The notes beneath the pieces were generated by a model. The model searched no databases, was not told the DNA's origin, and saw nothing but the letters and a program-made list of their open reading frames with translations. The position numbers and the translations under genes are program-made. Shown here piece by piece: positions 49,801 to 55,830 of a stretch of 64,000 nt of DNA. Position 1 is the stretch's first letter. Each line of letters opens with the position of its first letter. Origin of the DNA: Sanderia malayensis (taxonomy: Eukaryota > Cnidaria > Scyphozoa > Semaeostomeae > Pelagiidae); assembly GCA_013076295.1 (NCBI GenBank), contig RQOL01000531.1, positions 2,604,001 to 2,668,000 on the forward strand, written 5' to 3'.

Positions 49801-51426
49801 AGGTTAATTGGCCTTTATGGCCATTTACGATATTATCTCGCACGATATTTCAAACAGCAATAACAGTTTGAAACACAAGCAGTGTAGTAATCGGCTTCAA
49901 GGTACGTATAGATACGTTTTCAGGGCTCTATATTATAGAAATTATGTCGTATTTTCAATCGATTGAGATCATAAAGCATCTTCCAAAACGGGAAACGTAA
50001 AAATCATACTCGCAACATCTTGAATCCTTCGCACTATGGTCATCACTGAACAGACAAATCCCCAGCAAACAAGATTATATTACCTTTTTTATTTCTTTGT
50101 AAAACTCAACCTGAACTCTTCCAATGTTTGAATCTAAAAATGCCTGAAACAAAACACAATCAATTGAATCAGACCTGCACGCCATCTTATTATAACACAT
50201 AAACGTTGTAGAAGTAAGGACAGCTAATGGAAAAAGGCAATAACGTTGACAATAACTAATAAACTATCTGAATGCAACACCTTGAAATCCACATAAGGAC
50301 CATACTGTTAAGCAAGTTGTTCAGCTGATCTAGTCTATGCATGTAAATCAATGGTTACTGCTCAGAATTAGAGCTGGTAATTGTTACCTTGATGACTTTG
50401 TTTAGGGCTTCGCCTGCAGTTAGTCTGACACCTGCATCTGCATCATCACACGCTTGTAATAATATCTCAACTGATACAGATAAAATACTAGGAAAGCTCT
50501 GTGCTTCTCTGAAAGATGAAACAAACATTGAATGATGCTCTGTGAATCTCGCAACAAAAGAGTTAGAGGAATGCACAAAGAACAGTGGAGTAATTTACAA
50601 ACCTGATAGTTTGAAACGGCAAAAAGTCAGCAATAGTATTGCAAAGGCTTATTCGATCTCGTGATGGGATGCTTAGATCCTTTTTTCTAAAAGAAAATAT
50701 CAACGAAAGGTCTGCAAATCAAAGCGGTCATAATGACATTCATTGCAACGTTAATTTTTTATAAGCCTTGTTTACACTGTAAAAACTAACTAAGGTTCTG
50801 ACCAGGTTAGTTTTAATCACTTTCGAGTCATGAACTATGTGCATGAGTTGCAAAACTGAATCCGGAGTTGCCCAAGGTTTGTGTTCACACTAGAGTTTCA
50901 CGTCTTAGGAATCAGAACAATCACTGATCATCACAAAAACAACAACACTACACTCATCATCATAGTAATCATTAGCTACTAGTTGCCCAGCAGAGGGGTA
51001 CCTATTTTCAGCCACAACCATACATTACATCACAAATAAACCATTGATTATCTTGATAGATGGTTGGTTGATGCAGTGCTTGTGGCTTTGCATATTTTAG
51101 TATTATATCATAAATTCTTATAATTAATGAATGTCATGTCATACAGGAAATATTAGGTGAGTATAGACAACCCATAGACACGAGGTTTCTTCTTTGAGTC
51201 TGTTTAACGATTTCATCAAGGTGGGCCTATGCATGAGGTGGGCGTGTCCACACAGGGCCTAGTTTCAATTTCCTAAAGGTTCGTTTAGCTAGATAGCTGG
51301 GAATTCTTACCTTTGTGCAACAGGGCTAGCATCATGTCCACCAGCTGACGATTGCTGGGTGTTCGCATATGCTTGATTGTAGTGTCCTCTGAGAATTTCA
51401 AAGGTTTTGAATAATTTCTCCGTCAT
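18086..51426 (-). CDS. HTT: Huntingtin, complete, 63 exons
   Basis: Encodes about 3,110 residues (human about 3,140), a HEAT-repeat scaffold that, with HAP40, links vesicles to dynein/dynactin and kinesin transport and acts in autophagy. Every exon was placed by co-linear similarity to vertebrate huntingtin, and all splice phases agree (total 9,333 nt). Diagnostic blocks include [13 protein letters not shown] (exon 48), [18 protein letters not shown] (exon 47), [12 protein letters not shown] (exon 30), [11 protein letters not shown] (exon 59) and DFYQHQ (exon 62). The start at 51426 gives an N17-like helix, [14 protein letters not shown]; an in-frame ATG at 51534 would add 36 residues. The N-terminus has only two Gln and no polyproline tract. 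Exons 11 and 24 carry acidic/Ser-rich linkers like the vertebrate disordered loops. Intron 26 is 8.3 kb and holds a tRNA-Ala array; other introns carry more tRNA genes and a MITE. Confidence 0.96.
21686..21776. repeat. Degenerate TCGTATG short repeat
   Basis: Within huntingtin intron 51, variants of TCGTATG and TGTATGTCGTA recur in an irregular run. No function is apparent. Confidence 0.4.
25787..25830. repeat. (AC)n(TA)n microsatellite
   Basis: An (AC) run passes into about 13 TA dinucleotides just upstream of huntingtin exon 43. Simple repeat. Confidence 0.85.
28453..28524 (+). tRNA. tRNA-Ala(UGC)
   Basis: A 72-nt cloverleaf with fully paired stems, including U6-A67 and the alanine identity pair G3:U70. 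The A box (TAGCTCAGTGG) and B box (GGTTCGAAACC) are perfect, and ATTTTT follows as Pol III terminator. It lies in huntingtin intron 35 and is antisense to the gene. Confidence 0.96.
28773..28844 (+). tRNA. tRNA-Ala(UGC)
   Basis: Identical in sequence to the copy at 28453, 248 bp away, with its own CTTTTT terminator. The DNA between and around the two copies is unrelated, so only the tRNA portion is shared. Same huntingtin intron, antisense. Confidence 0.96.
31570..31641 (-). tRNA. tRNA-Ala(CGC)
   Basis: 72 nt, anticodon CGC, strong GGGG/CCCC T-stem, G3:U70 present and U6 opposite U67. It starts 31 bases after the 5' splice site of huntingtin exon 29 and is co-oriented with the gene, so Pol III occupancy and U1 recognition would be very close together. 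Confidence 0.94.
32805..32876 (-). tRNA. tRNA-Ala(AGC), array unit 1
   Basis: 72 nt, last gene of the array in transcription direction. Stems complete except U6 opposite U67; G10:U25 wobble in the D stem. Confidence 0.92.
32976..33047 (-). tRNA. tRNA-Ala(AGC), array unit 2
   Basis: 72 nt, same sequence as unit 1, U6/U67 mismatch. Confidence 0.92.
33147..33218 (-). tRNA. tRNA-Ala(AGC), array unit 3
   Basis: 72 nt, U6/U67 mismatch; the 3' flank differs by one base (TGTATTTTG). Confidence 0.92.
33318..33389 (-). tRNA. tRNA-Ala(AGC), array unit 4
   Basis: 72 nt, variable loop AAGCC instead of AGGCC, U6/U67 mismatch. Confidence 0.9.
33489..33560 (-). tRNA. tRNA-Ala(UGC), array unit 5
   Basis: 72 nt, UGC anticodon on the AGC-type acceptor (U6/U67), a chimaera of the two classes. 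Matches unit 41. Confidence 0.9.
33660..33731 (-). tRNA. tRNA-Ala(UGC), array unit 6
   Basis: 72 nt with a fully paired acceptor (U6-A67). Matches unit 42. Confidence 0.93.
33831..33901 (-). tRNA. tRNA-Ala(UGC), array unit 7
   Basis: 71 nt; one G missing from the 5' GGGGG run, otherwise U6-A67 type. Confidence 0.85.
34001..34072 (-). tRNA. tRNA-Ala(UGC), array unit 8
   Basis: 72 nt, U6-A67; one T-stem base changed (CAAGG). Confidence 0.88.
34172..34241 (-). tRNA. tRNA-Ala(AGC), array unit 9, degenerate
   Basis: 70 nt; one base lost near the anticodon stem, one from the 5' G run, and a T-stem mismatch. Confidence 0.75.
34340..34411 (-). tRNA. tRNA-Ala(UGC), array unit 10
   Basis: 72 nt, UGC with U6/U67, like unit 5. 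Confidence 0.9.
34510..34580 (-). tRNA. tRNA-Ala(AGC), array unit 11, degenerate
   Basis: 71 nt; T-stem mismatch, an extra base in the anticodon stem and a changed 5' base. Confidence 0.75.
34681..34752 (-). tRNA. tRNA-Ala(UGC), array unit 12
   Basis: 72 nt, UGC with U6/U67 and AAGCC variable loop. Confidence 0.9.
34851..34920 (-). tRNA. tRNA-Ala(AGC), array unit 13
   Basis: 70 nt; one G lost from each of the 5' run and the variable region. Confidence 0.8.
35019..35090 (-). tRNA. tRNA-Ala(AGC), array unit 14
   Basis: 72 nt; D-loop base change (CACTGG in the A box). Confidence 0.87.
35187..35256 (-). tRNA. tRNA-Ala(AGC), array unit 15
   Basis: 70 nt; two single-base deletions. Confidence 0.8.
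35354..35421 (-). tRNA. tRNA-Ala(AGC), array unit 16, degenerate
   Basis: 68 nt; deletions in the T loop, variable loop, anticodon loop and 5' G run; U6-A67 acceptor. Confidence 0.7.
35520..35589 (-). tRNA. tRNA-Ala(AGC), array unit 17
   Basis: 70 nt; deletions in the T stem and 5' G run. Confidence 0.78.
35688..35758 (-). tRNA. tRNA-Ala(AGC), array unit 18
   Basis: 71 nt; U6-A67 acceptor on an AGC gene, one base short in the variable loop. Confidence 0.82.
35855..35923 (-). tRNA. tRNA-Ala(AGC), array unit 19, degenerate
   Basis: 69 nt; one base lost from the 3' acceptor strand, one from the T stem and one from the variable loop. Confidence 0.72.
36019..36088 (-). tRNA. tRNA-Ala(AGC), array unit 20
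   Basis: 70 nt; an anticodon-stem substitution plus two deletions. Confidence 0.75.
36186..36250 (-). tRNA. tRNA-Ala array unit 21, broken
   Basis: 65 nt; the anticodon arm is damaged so the anticodon is not certain. Several one-base losses. Confidence 0.6.
36342..36402 (-). tRNA. tRNA-Ala(AGC), array unit 22, broken
   Basis: 61 nt; the shortest unit, with losses in the acceptor, T arm and D arm. Confidence 0.6.
36501..36569 (-). tRNA. tRNA-Ala(AGC), array unit 23
   Basis: 69 nt; three one-base deletions. Confidence 0.75.
36661..36723 (-). tRNA. tRNA-Ala(UGC), array unit 24, broken
   Basis: 63 nt; acceptor, anticodon stem and D arm each shortened. Confidence 0.6.
36810..36880 (-). tRNA. 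tRNA-Ala(UGC), array unit 25
   Basis: 71 nt; U6-A67; small indels on the two sides of the anticodon stem. Confidence 0.78.
36975..37042 (-). tRNA. tRNA-Ala(UGC), array unit 26, degenerate
   Basis: 68 nt; two bases exchanged in the 3' acceptor strand and several deletions. Confidence 0.7.
37141..37210 (-). tRNA. tRNA-Ala(AGC), array unit 27, degenerate
   Basis: 70 nt; T-stem mismatch and an altered anticodon stem (CATATGC). Confidence 0.7.
37308..37378 (-). tRNA. tRNA-Ala(AGC), array unit 28
   Basis: 71 nt; only the 5' G run is one base short. Confidence 0.85.
37477..37545 (-). tRNA. tRNA-Ala(AGC), array unit 29
   Basis: 69 nt; deletions in the variable loop and anticodon loop. Confidence 0.72.
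37637..37705 (-). tRNA. tRNA-Ala(UGC), array unit 30
   Basis: 69 nt; a substitution in the D loop (CTGAGTGG) and three deletions. Confidence 0.72.
37802..37874 (-). tRNA. tRNA-Ala(AGC), array unit 31
   Basis: 73 nt; the only unit longer than 72 nt, with small insertions near the 3' acceptor and variable loop. Confidence 0.72.
37957..38020 (-). tRNA. tRNA-Ala array unit 32, broken
   Basis: 64 nt; anticodon arm disrupted, AGC probable. Its spacer is also the most damaged in the array. Confidence 0.6.
38101..38170 (-). tRNA. tRNA-Ala(UGC), array unit 33
   Basis: 70 nt; one base short in the anticodon loop, U6/U67. Confidence 0.75.
38269..38339 (-). tRNA. tRNA-Ala(AGC), array unit 34
   Basis: 71 nt; one T-stem base missing. 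Confidence 0.82.
38436..38504 (-). tRNA. tRNA-Ala(UGC), array unit 35
   Basis: 69 nt; U6-A67; three one-base deletions. Confidence 0.77.
38600..38667 (-). tRNA. tRNA-Ala(UGC), array unit 36, degenerate
   Basis: 68 nt; U6-A67; deletions in the anticodon loop and A box. Confidence 0.7.
38763..38832 (-). tRNA. tRNA-Ala(AGC), array unit 37
   Basis: 70 nt; U6-A67; two deletions. Confidence 0.78.
38929..38999 (-). tRNA. tRNA-Ala(AGC), array unit 38
   Basis: 71 nt; one base short in the T stem, same D-loop change as unit 14. Confidence 0.82.
39099..39169 (-). tRNA. tRNA-Ala(AGC), array unit 39
   Basis: 71 nt; one G short at the 5' end. Confidence 0.87.
39269..39339 (-). tRNA. tRNA-Ala(AGC), array unit 40
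   Basis: 71 nt; otherwise like unit 4, with one base missing at position 26-27. Confidence 0.86.
39439..39510 (-). tRNA. tRNA-Ala(UGC), array unit 41
   Basis: 72 nt; same as unit 5, including the spacer that follows. Confidence 0.91.
39610..39681 (-). tRNA. tRNA-Ala(UGC), array unit 42
   Basis: 72 nt; fully paired, same as unit 6. Confidence 0.93.
39781..39852 (-). tRNA. tRNA-Ala(UGC), array unit 43
   Basis: 72 nt; fully paired acceptor (U6-A67). Flank reads TCTCTTTTG. Confidence 0.93.
39952..40023 (-). tRNA. tRNA-Ala(UGC), array unit 44
   Basis: 72 nt; fully paired acceptor, no defect. Confidence 0.93.
40123..40194 (-). tRNA. tRNA-Ala(AGC), array unit 45
   Basis: 72 nt; U6-A67; one anticodon-stem mismatch (GCCAG for GCGAG). 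Confidence 0.88.
40294..40365 (-). tRNA. tRNA-Ala(AGC), array unit 46
   Basis: 72 nt; standard AGC type with U6/U67. Confidence 0.92.
40465..40536 (-). tRNA. tRNA-Ala(AGC), array unit 47
   Basis: 72 nt; U6-A67; one changed base at the D-stem/anticodon junction. Confidence 0.91.
40636..40707 (-). tRNA. tRNA-Ala(AGC), array unit 48
   Basis: 72 nt; first gene in transcription direction, AGC with a fully paired acceptor (U6-A67) and GAGC D stem. The best candidate for an active AGC gene. Confidence 0.94.
42569..42640 (+). tRNA. tRNA-Ala(CGC), trio copy 1
   Basis: 72 nt, anticodon CGC, GGGG T-stem, U6/U67. Lies in huntingtin intron 21, antisense. Followed by ACTATTTT as terminator. Confidence 0.94.
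42741..42812 (+). tRNA. tRNA-Ala(CGC), trio copy 2
   Basis: Second copy, 172 bp after the first; one T-loop base differs (GAAAC for GAATC). Confidence 0.94.
42913..42984 (+). tRNA. tRNA-Ala(CGC), trio copy 3
   Basis: Third copy, again 172 bp on, with an ATTTTT terminator in unrelated 3' flank. Confidence 0.94.
45470..45585. repeat. 35-bp tandem repeat of TCTATAGAG palindromes
   Basis: About three units, each containing CTATAGAG dyads and GTTCTCTAAGTTAT, in huntingtin intron 14, 50 bp upstream (in transcription) of exon 15. It can form hairpins; no function assigned. Confidence 0.8.
48243..48292 (-). pseudogene. tRNA-Ala pseudogene, truncated
   Basis: The 5' half (acceptor strand, D arm, anticodon arm with TTTGTA loop) matches tRNA-Ala with several substitutions, and the T arm is lost. 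It lies in huntingtin intron 9, sense to the gene. Confidence 0.75.
48549..48696. mobile_element. MITE, same family as 17924-18072 (copy 2)
   Basis: Begins TA-CAGTGAACACTCGCGTATATAA and ends in the inverted complement with a few changes (TATATACGAG...ACTG). It shares the internal ACAATAGGCTATTGTT pair. The TA on the right is mutated. Located in huntingtin intron 8. Confidence 0.72.
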
Positions 51427-51733
51427 TTTTATGCTATTCGTTGCATTTTCGAGGTGAAGGTAACGATGCCTAGGCCCCCCTTCAGGAAATTCTCCAGCAA
51501 GTGGAAATCCAAAAAGCAAAATGTCTTTTAGCATGCATCAAAATCAGGTGTGAGCTGGGCAAACGCGCAATGTTTTCAGGAATTTGTAAAAAGTATATTT
51601 TTTCAATAAAAATAAAATAAAATTACAATGCATGCTTATATACTCGCATTTCCACCCTCTATAACAGTAACAGCAGCCTAGACTCTACGAAAACATGCTG
51701 AGCTACCACAGCAACATGCTGACCAATCTTTGA

Positions 51734-51797
51734 CTGGTGCGGGGCTCGAACCCAAGACCTACGCCTGCCGCATGATCGCTTAACTAAGCAAGCGAAA
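51734..51797 (-). other. tRNA-derived sequence (SINE head or tRNA relic)
   Basis: On the minus strand an A-box-like TAGTTAAGCGA and a perfect B box GGGTTCGAGCCC lie about 30 bases apart, followed by GCACCA. The cloverleaf is incomplete, so this is more likely a SINE head or relic than a tRNA gene. It lies between DDRGK1 and the huntingtin start codon. Confidence 0.5.
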
Positions 51798-51959
51798 CAA
51801 TAATATTCCATTCATTTTAGCTGCTGTCAATGATAAGCGCAGTATATGCAGTTCAAAAAAGCATTTAAAATGACTTAAAGTACAAGAGGCTGACAACATA
51901 TCAAGATACTAAACAAACAACACTTCTTCATGTGATGCATACTATGTATCGATTGTAAA

Positions 51960-53785
51960 TTACTGAACAGTGACATTTTGTTTGTGTTCATTGCTTCCTT
52001 GTAATGATATGAGAGTGTTACTTGCTTCGGCCAAATCACTGATCGCAACCCTTCCTCTTTGTCTGACGTAGCGTGCAAAATTTGAAAGCTCGTCCTCTGA
52101 GATATATATAAATTTCCCTCTGTCGTCCATAACACCTGGAAAACAGAAATTAACTTCATCAGTAACACACGCAGCAAATAACACATCATTAAAATCAGGT
52201 TAGAATTAACGAGACAAACGTGAAGCAAACAAGAATGGAGAAGCTGAAAAGGACAATTAAGAAATAAGTACCTGTTATGCGTCCTGATTCTTGCAGATCT
52301 TGTAATCTTTGGATGGCTTCTTGAACTCTGAGACTAAATTGAGAAGCTAACTCTTCCAGTAAAACAACCTTTTTGTTCTAAAAATAAATAAACAACTATA
52401 TAAAGAAACGTTATCTACAGAATTGATAATAGTTACTGCAAAATCTATGGCAAATTTAGTTAAAATTCAACAAAGTTTCGGGTTTAACTAGAAACAAAAT
52501 CAGCCTGCTCTTAATGTAGTCAATGATGTTTATTGAAATGCAAACCAAATACCTTGATGAAGTCTATAAATTCTTGAAGAAGTGTTTGTGACTAAAAAAG
52601 AAAGAGTAGCATGGCTTCTTATTTAAAATGCCTCAGTGTACACCGTTTATAATGAAATTGTCTGAACAGCACAGTTGAAATTGTGACATGGAACTGAAAA
52701 GCAAAACTAAAAAATACAAACTTCCTGTTCCGATAATACTCCAGATTCCCCTTCTTCCTCAACTGTAAACGAATCTTTCAATAATAAATATTCTTCATAT
52801 TCTCGTCTTTCTTGTTCTTCCATTCTAAGTCTCTCCTCTTCTTCCTTGAATTAAAAAAAAGATAATCCTGAAATGGTCATTCCATAAAATGATAAACCCT
52901 TCTTAAAAATGATCCAACTTTCTGCCAGAAGCGACAAACCCCTTGAGTTTAACTGAAACCTCAGTCTTACTAAATCTGAGACATAACAACAAAATCATAC
53001 TTGTTTTTCCTGTTCTAGTTTTGACATTTCTTCTTCTTTTTTACGCTCCTGCTCTTTCAGTTCATCTTGCTTCTTTTTCTCTTCTCTTTCCTTCTGTTCC
53101 ATCTGAGAAGATTAAAAATTTCAAATTCCATCTGATTCTTATCAAAATGAGACACAGACTTTAGATAATTGAGAATAACTGTTCACTGTACCTCTCGTCT
53201 TTCTTTTTTCTCAGCTTTTTCTTGAAGCTTTCGCATCTTCTTTGCACCTATTTTGCCACTTGGCTCGTCATCTTTCCAAGGTACCTGCAGATCATCTTCA
53301 TCTGATTCAGTATTTGAAAATTCTGCTTGTTCTTCTTCCGGCCTTCTTCTCATCATTCTTTGTCTTGCTGTCCTTGGACGCCTTCGCATTCCTCCTGCAG
53401 GCTCAGCAGGCATGGCCCCAGTGTCGGAATTAATACCAGCAAGCAATCTTGCATTGTGTTGTGGTCTAGTGTCTAAAATATGAATAAGAGTAGTCCCAAC
53501 AGTTGAAAGCTTAATGGCATTACATTATTATTATAATGGCTCAAACAAAACCAACACATCATAGTGGTAAAAGCAACAGTTTTTTTATCATTAAAATCTT
53601 CTGATGTTAATTTCCTTAAAATAAGAGCAACATATAAATAACTCACTTTTGTTTGCATTTTTCTTCCAAATATATATGGCGATAAGAACAAATGCAATTG
53701 AAACAGACAGGCCTAGCCATATCACGGCGGCAGTTTGAGTGTTTTCCATGTTCTTTTGGTGATTACCAGATGGTTTCTTTTTCAT
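51960..53785 (-). CDS. DDRGK1: DDRGK domain-containing protein 1 (UFBP1), 7 exons
   Basis: ER-membrane adaptor of the UFM1 E3 ligase complex (with UFL1 and CDK5RAP3), needed for UFMylation of ribosomes and ER-phagy. Exons: 53785-53647, 53472-53192, 53102-53001, 52844-52722, 52591-52553, 52377-52272, 52135-51960; phases agree and give 321 residues (human 314). Landmarks: N-terminal signal-anchor helix at about residues 19-40, [15 protein letters not shown] box, a long Glu/Lys/Arg coiled coil (exons 3-4), then the winged-helix-like PCI-type domain with DDRGKFIYI and [17 protein letters not shown] second Met at residue 13 could also start. It is head-to-tail with huntingtin 533 bp away and divergent from ACTR1. 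Confidence 0.96.
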
Positions 53786-54178
53786 TTTAGCAGGCGTGGT
53801 TATTGAAATTTAACTTTAACACGGAATATAAACAGATTAGCAAAGAACGCTCAACACTTTCCTTGATAAAAAACAAGAGTTTATAACGTCTTATGTGTCA
53901 GGAAAACATAAGACGTGTTGATGCCAAGGCCAAGGCTTAGGCTCCGGTTGTACCAAAGTAATGTGTAACTGAACTGCGCACTTTATTTAGTCCAATGCGC
54001 AGGAACACTCATGATGTTCTGGTACTCAGGGTTATGATAACTGATCTCAAAAAAAGTATTTCCCCGATTTATTAATTTTGGCACTTTTAGGGGCGCCTAA
54101 TCGAGGGGGGCCATTTATTTGTTAATTTGTTCACGGGCAGCATTACTGCTGATATGAAATGCATTTCTATCCCACCAG

Positions 54179-54252
54179 CGTGGACAACTGGTAATGTGGT
54201 TGCAAACGCAACCGGTGGCCAAAAAGCGCTGGTTCGAGCCCTGACAAAAGCC
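54179..54252 (+). other. tRNA-like sequence with A and B boxes
   Basis: An A-box-like TGGTAATGTGG and perfect B box GGTTCGAGCC about 35 bases apart, but no good cloverleaf or anticodon arm. Probably a tRNA-derived SINE fragment in the DDRGK1-ACTR1 intergenic region. Confidence 0.4.
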
Positions 54253-54337
54253 TAGTTTTTGATTATACTTTGATTATGCAAATCAACGTAATCTGAAACA
54301 AGGCTCTAGTATTACTAGGTTCAAAAACATTGGCAAC

Positions 54338-55500
54338 CATGGGTGGGATTAGGGTTAAAGTGACGTAAGGGTGGGCGTGGATGCTCAGTACCATATATAG
54401 GCCACTGCGCAGGAGGTTCTATGACGTAATGGAATTTAGAACGGTGGATGCTGGGCTTGGGGCTAGGGTAAGGGTTGGCGTGAGGATTAGGGTTAGGGCT
54501 AGGGTTAGAGTGGCCGTAAAGGTTGGTGTGCATGCGCAGTACCAAATATAGGCCTCTGCGCAGGAGGTTCTATGACGAAATGACATTAAGACCGGTGGAT
54601 GCTGGGCTGGGGGCTAGGGTTAGGGTTAGCGTGAGGATTAGGGTTAGGGCTAGGGTTAGAGTGGCCATAAAGGTGGGTGTGCATGTGCAGTACCAAATAT
54701 AGGCCACTGGGCAGGAGGTTCTATGACGTAATGACATTCAGAACGGTGGATGCTGGGCTGGGGGCTAGGGCTAAGGTTAGCCTGAGGATTAGGGTTAGGG
54801 CTAGGGTTAGAGTGGCCGTAAAAGTGGGTGTGCATGCGCAGTACCAAATTTAGGCCACTGCGCAGGAAGTTCTATGACGTAATGGCATTGAGAACGGTGG
54901 ATGCAGGGCTTAGGGTTAGGGTTAGAGTTAGCGTGAGGATTAGGGTTAGGGCTAGGGTTAGAGTGGCCGTAAAGGTGGGTGTGCATGCGCAGTACCAAAT
55001 TTAGGCCACTGCGCAGGAAGTTCTATGACGTAATGGCATTGAGAACGGTGGATGCAGGGCTTAGGGTTAGGGTTAGAGTTAGCGTGAGGATTAGGGTTAG
55101 GGCTAGGGTTAGAGTGGCCGTAAAGGTGGGTGTGCATGCGCAGTACCAAATTTAGGCCACTGCGCAGGAAGTTCTATGACGTAATGGCATTGAGAACGGT
55201 GGATGCAGGGCTTAGGGTTAGGGTTAGAGTTAGCGTGAGGATTAGGGTTAGGGCTAGGGTTAGAGTGGCCGTAAAGGTGGGTGTGCATGCGCAGTACCAA
55301 ATTTAGGCCACTGCGCAGGAAGTTCTATGACGTAATGGCATTGAGAACGGTGGATGCAGGGCTTAGGGTTAGGGCTAGGGTTAGCGTGAGGATTAGGGTT
55401 AGGGCTAGGCTTAGAGTTGCCGTAAATGTGGGCGTGCATGCGCAGTACCATGTATTTTTCTACTGCGCAGGAGGTTTTGAGACATAATGGCATTCAGAAC
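54338..55500 (+). repeat. 151-bp minisatellite with TTAGGG-like runs (8 copies)
   Basis: Each unit has a telomere-like part (TTAGGG, CTAGGG, TTAGAG variants) and a unique part with GTGCATGCGCAGTACCA, GCCACTGCGCAGGA and TATGACGTAATG. Period 151 bp; copies 5-7 are practically identical and the edge copies diverge. The array lies entirely between the divergent DDRGK1 and ACTR1 start codons. TGACGTAA (CRE/ATF-like) and GCGCAG motifs recur in each unit, so it may carry many promoter-type sites. Confidence 0.9.
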
Positions 55501-55771
55501 GGTGGAGAACGAGTGGACGAGTGAACGGCGAACGAGTTTTTATTTTGGACTTGATGGGCGTGCCTGCTCAATAGCATATTCCGCCTCCGCCCAGATGCCT
55601 CAACCATTAAGTACAGTTTACGTCATATACGCTCCTGCGCAGTATCGATATTCAACTGCCCATGATGACAACTTATCGTTTCTCGTGCTTCGTTATTCTA
55701 TTCAATTCTCGGGAAGGGCCTTTTGGCCACTAGTATTATTTGCCAACCTAGATGGGCAGGGTTGATTTGGC

Positions 55772-55779
55772 TATAAATA
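55772..55779 (+). promoter_or_regulatory. TATA-like box upstream of ACTR1
   Basis: TATAAATA lies 52 bases before the ACTR1 ATG. Its position fits a short 5' UTR, but the transcription start is not known. Confidence 0.35.
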
Positions 55780-55830
55780 ATCAGATAAGAGCTCGGAATT
55801 GTGGCTGTGAGAATATCAATTGAAGCATAA

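Larger units (their letters stand above)
40864..51426 (-). other. HTT: HTT exon map, exons 1-26
   Basis: Coding exons 5' to 3': 51426-51311, 50686-50603, 50508-50388, 50143-50084, 49766-49687, 49423-49357, 49231-49160, 48907-48766, 48527-48319, 48036-47865, 47646-47172, 46658-46278, 46139-46090, 45782-45688, 45422-45321, 45073-45036, 44949-44883, 44611-44514, 44075-43996, 43738-43590, 43316-43050, 42467-42283, 42047-41987, 41848-41459, 41143-41036, 40941-40864. All have AG/GT borders. Exon 26 ends in GVQQ, continuing in exon 27 with LLKSLFGTN, the same junction sequence as in human huntingtin. Confidence 0.9.

Noticed and set aside
51427..51534. 36-residue N-terminal extension of huntingtin from the upstream ATG
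   Set aside because: Known huntingtins begin directly with the N17 helix, which starts at 51426 here; the extension has no counterpart. It is left as a possibility only.
53887..53915. 10-bp stem hairpin upstream of DDRGK1 as an operator
   Set aside because: It is a single isolated dyad in AT-rich DNA with no second copy or known motif.
54321..55487. Repeated ORFs with Pro/Asn-rich peptides on both strands
   Set aside because: They are frames through the TTAGGG-type minisatellite and have no gene context.
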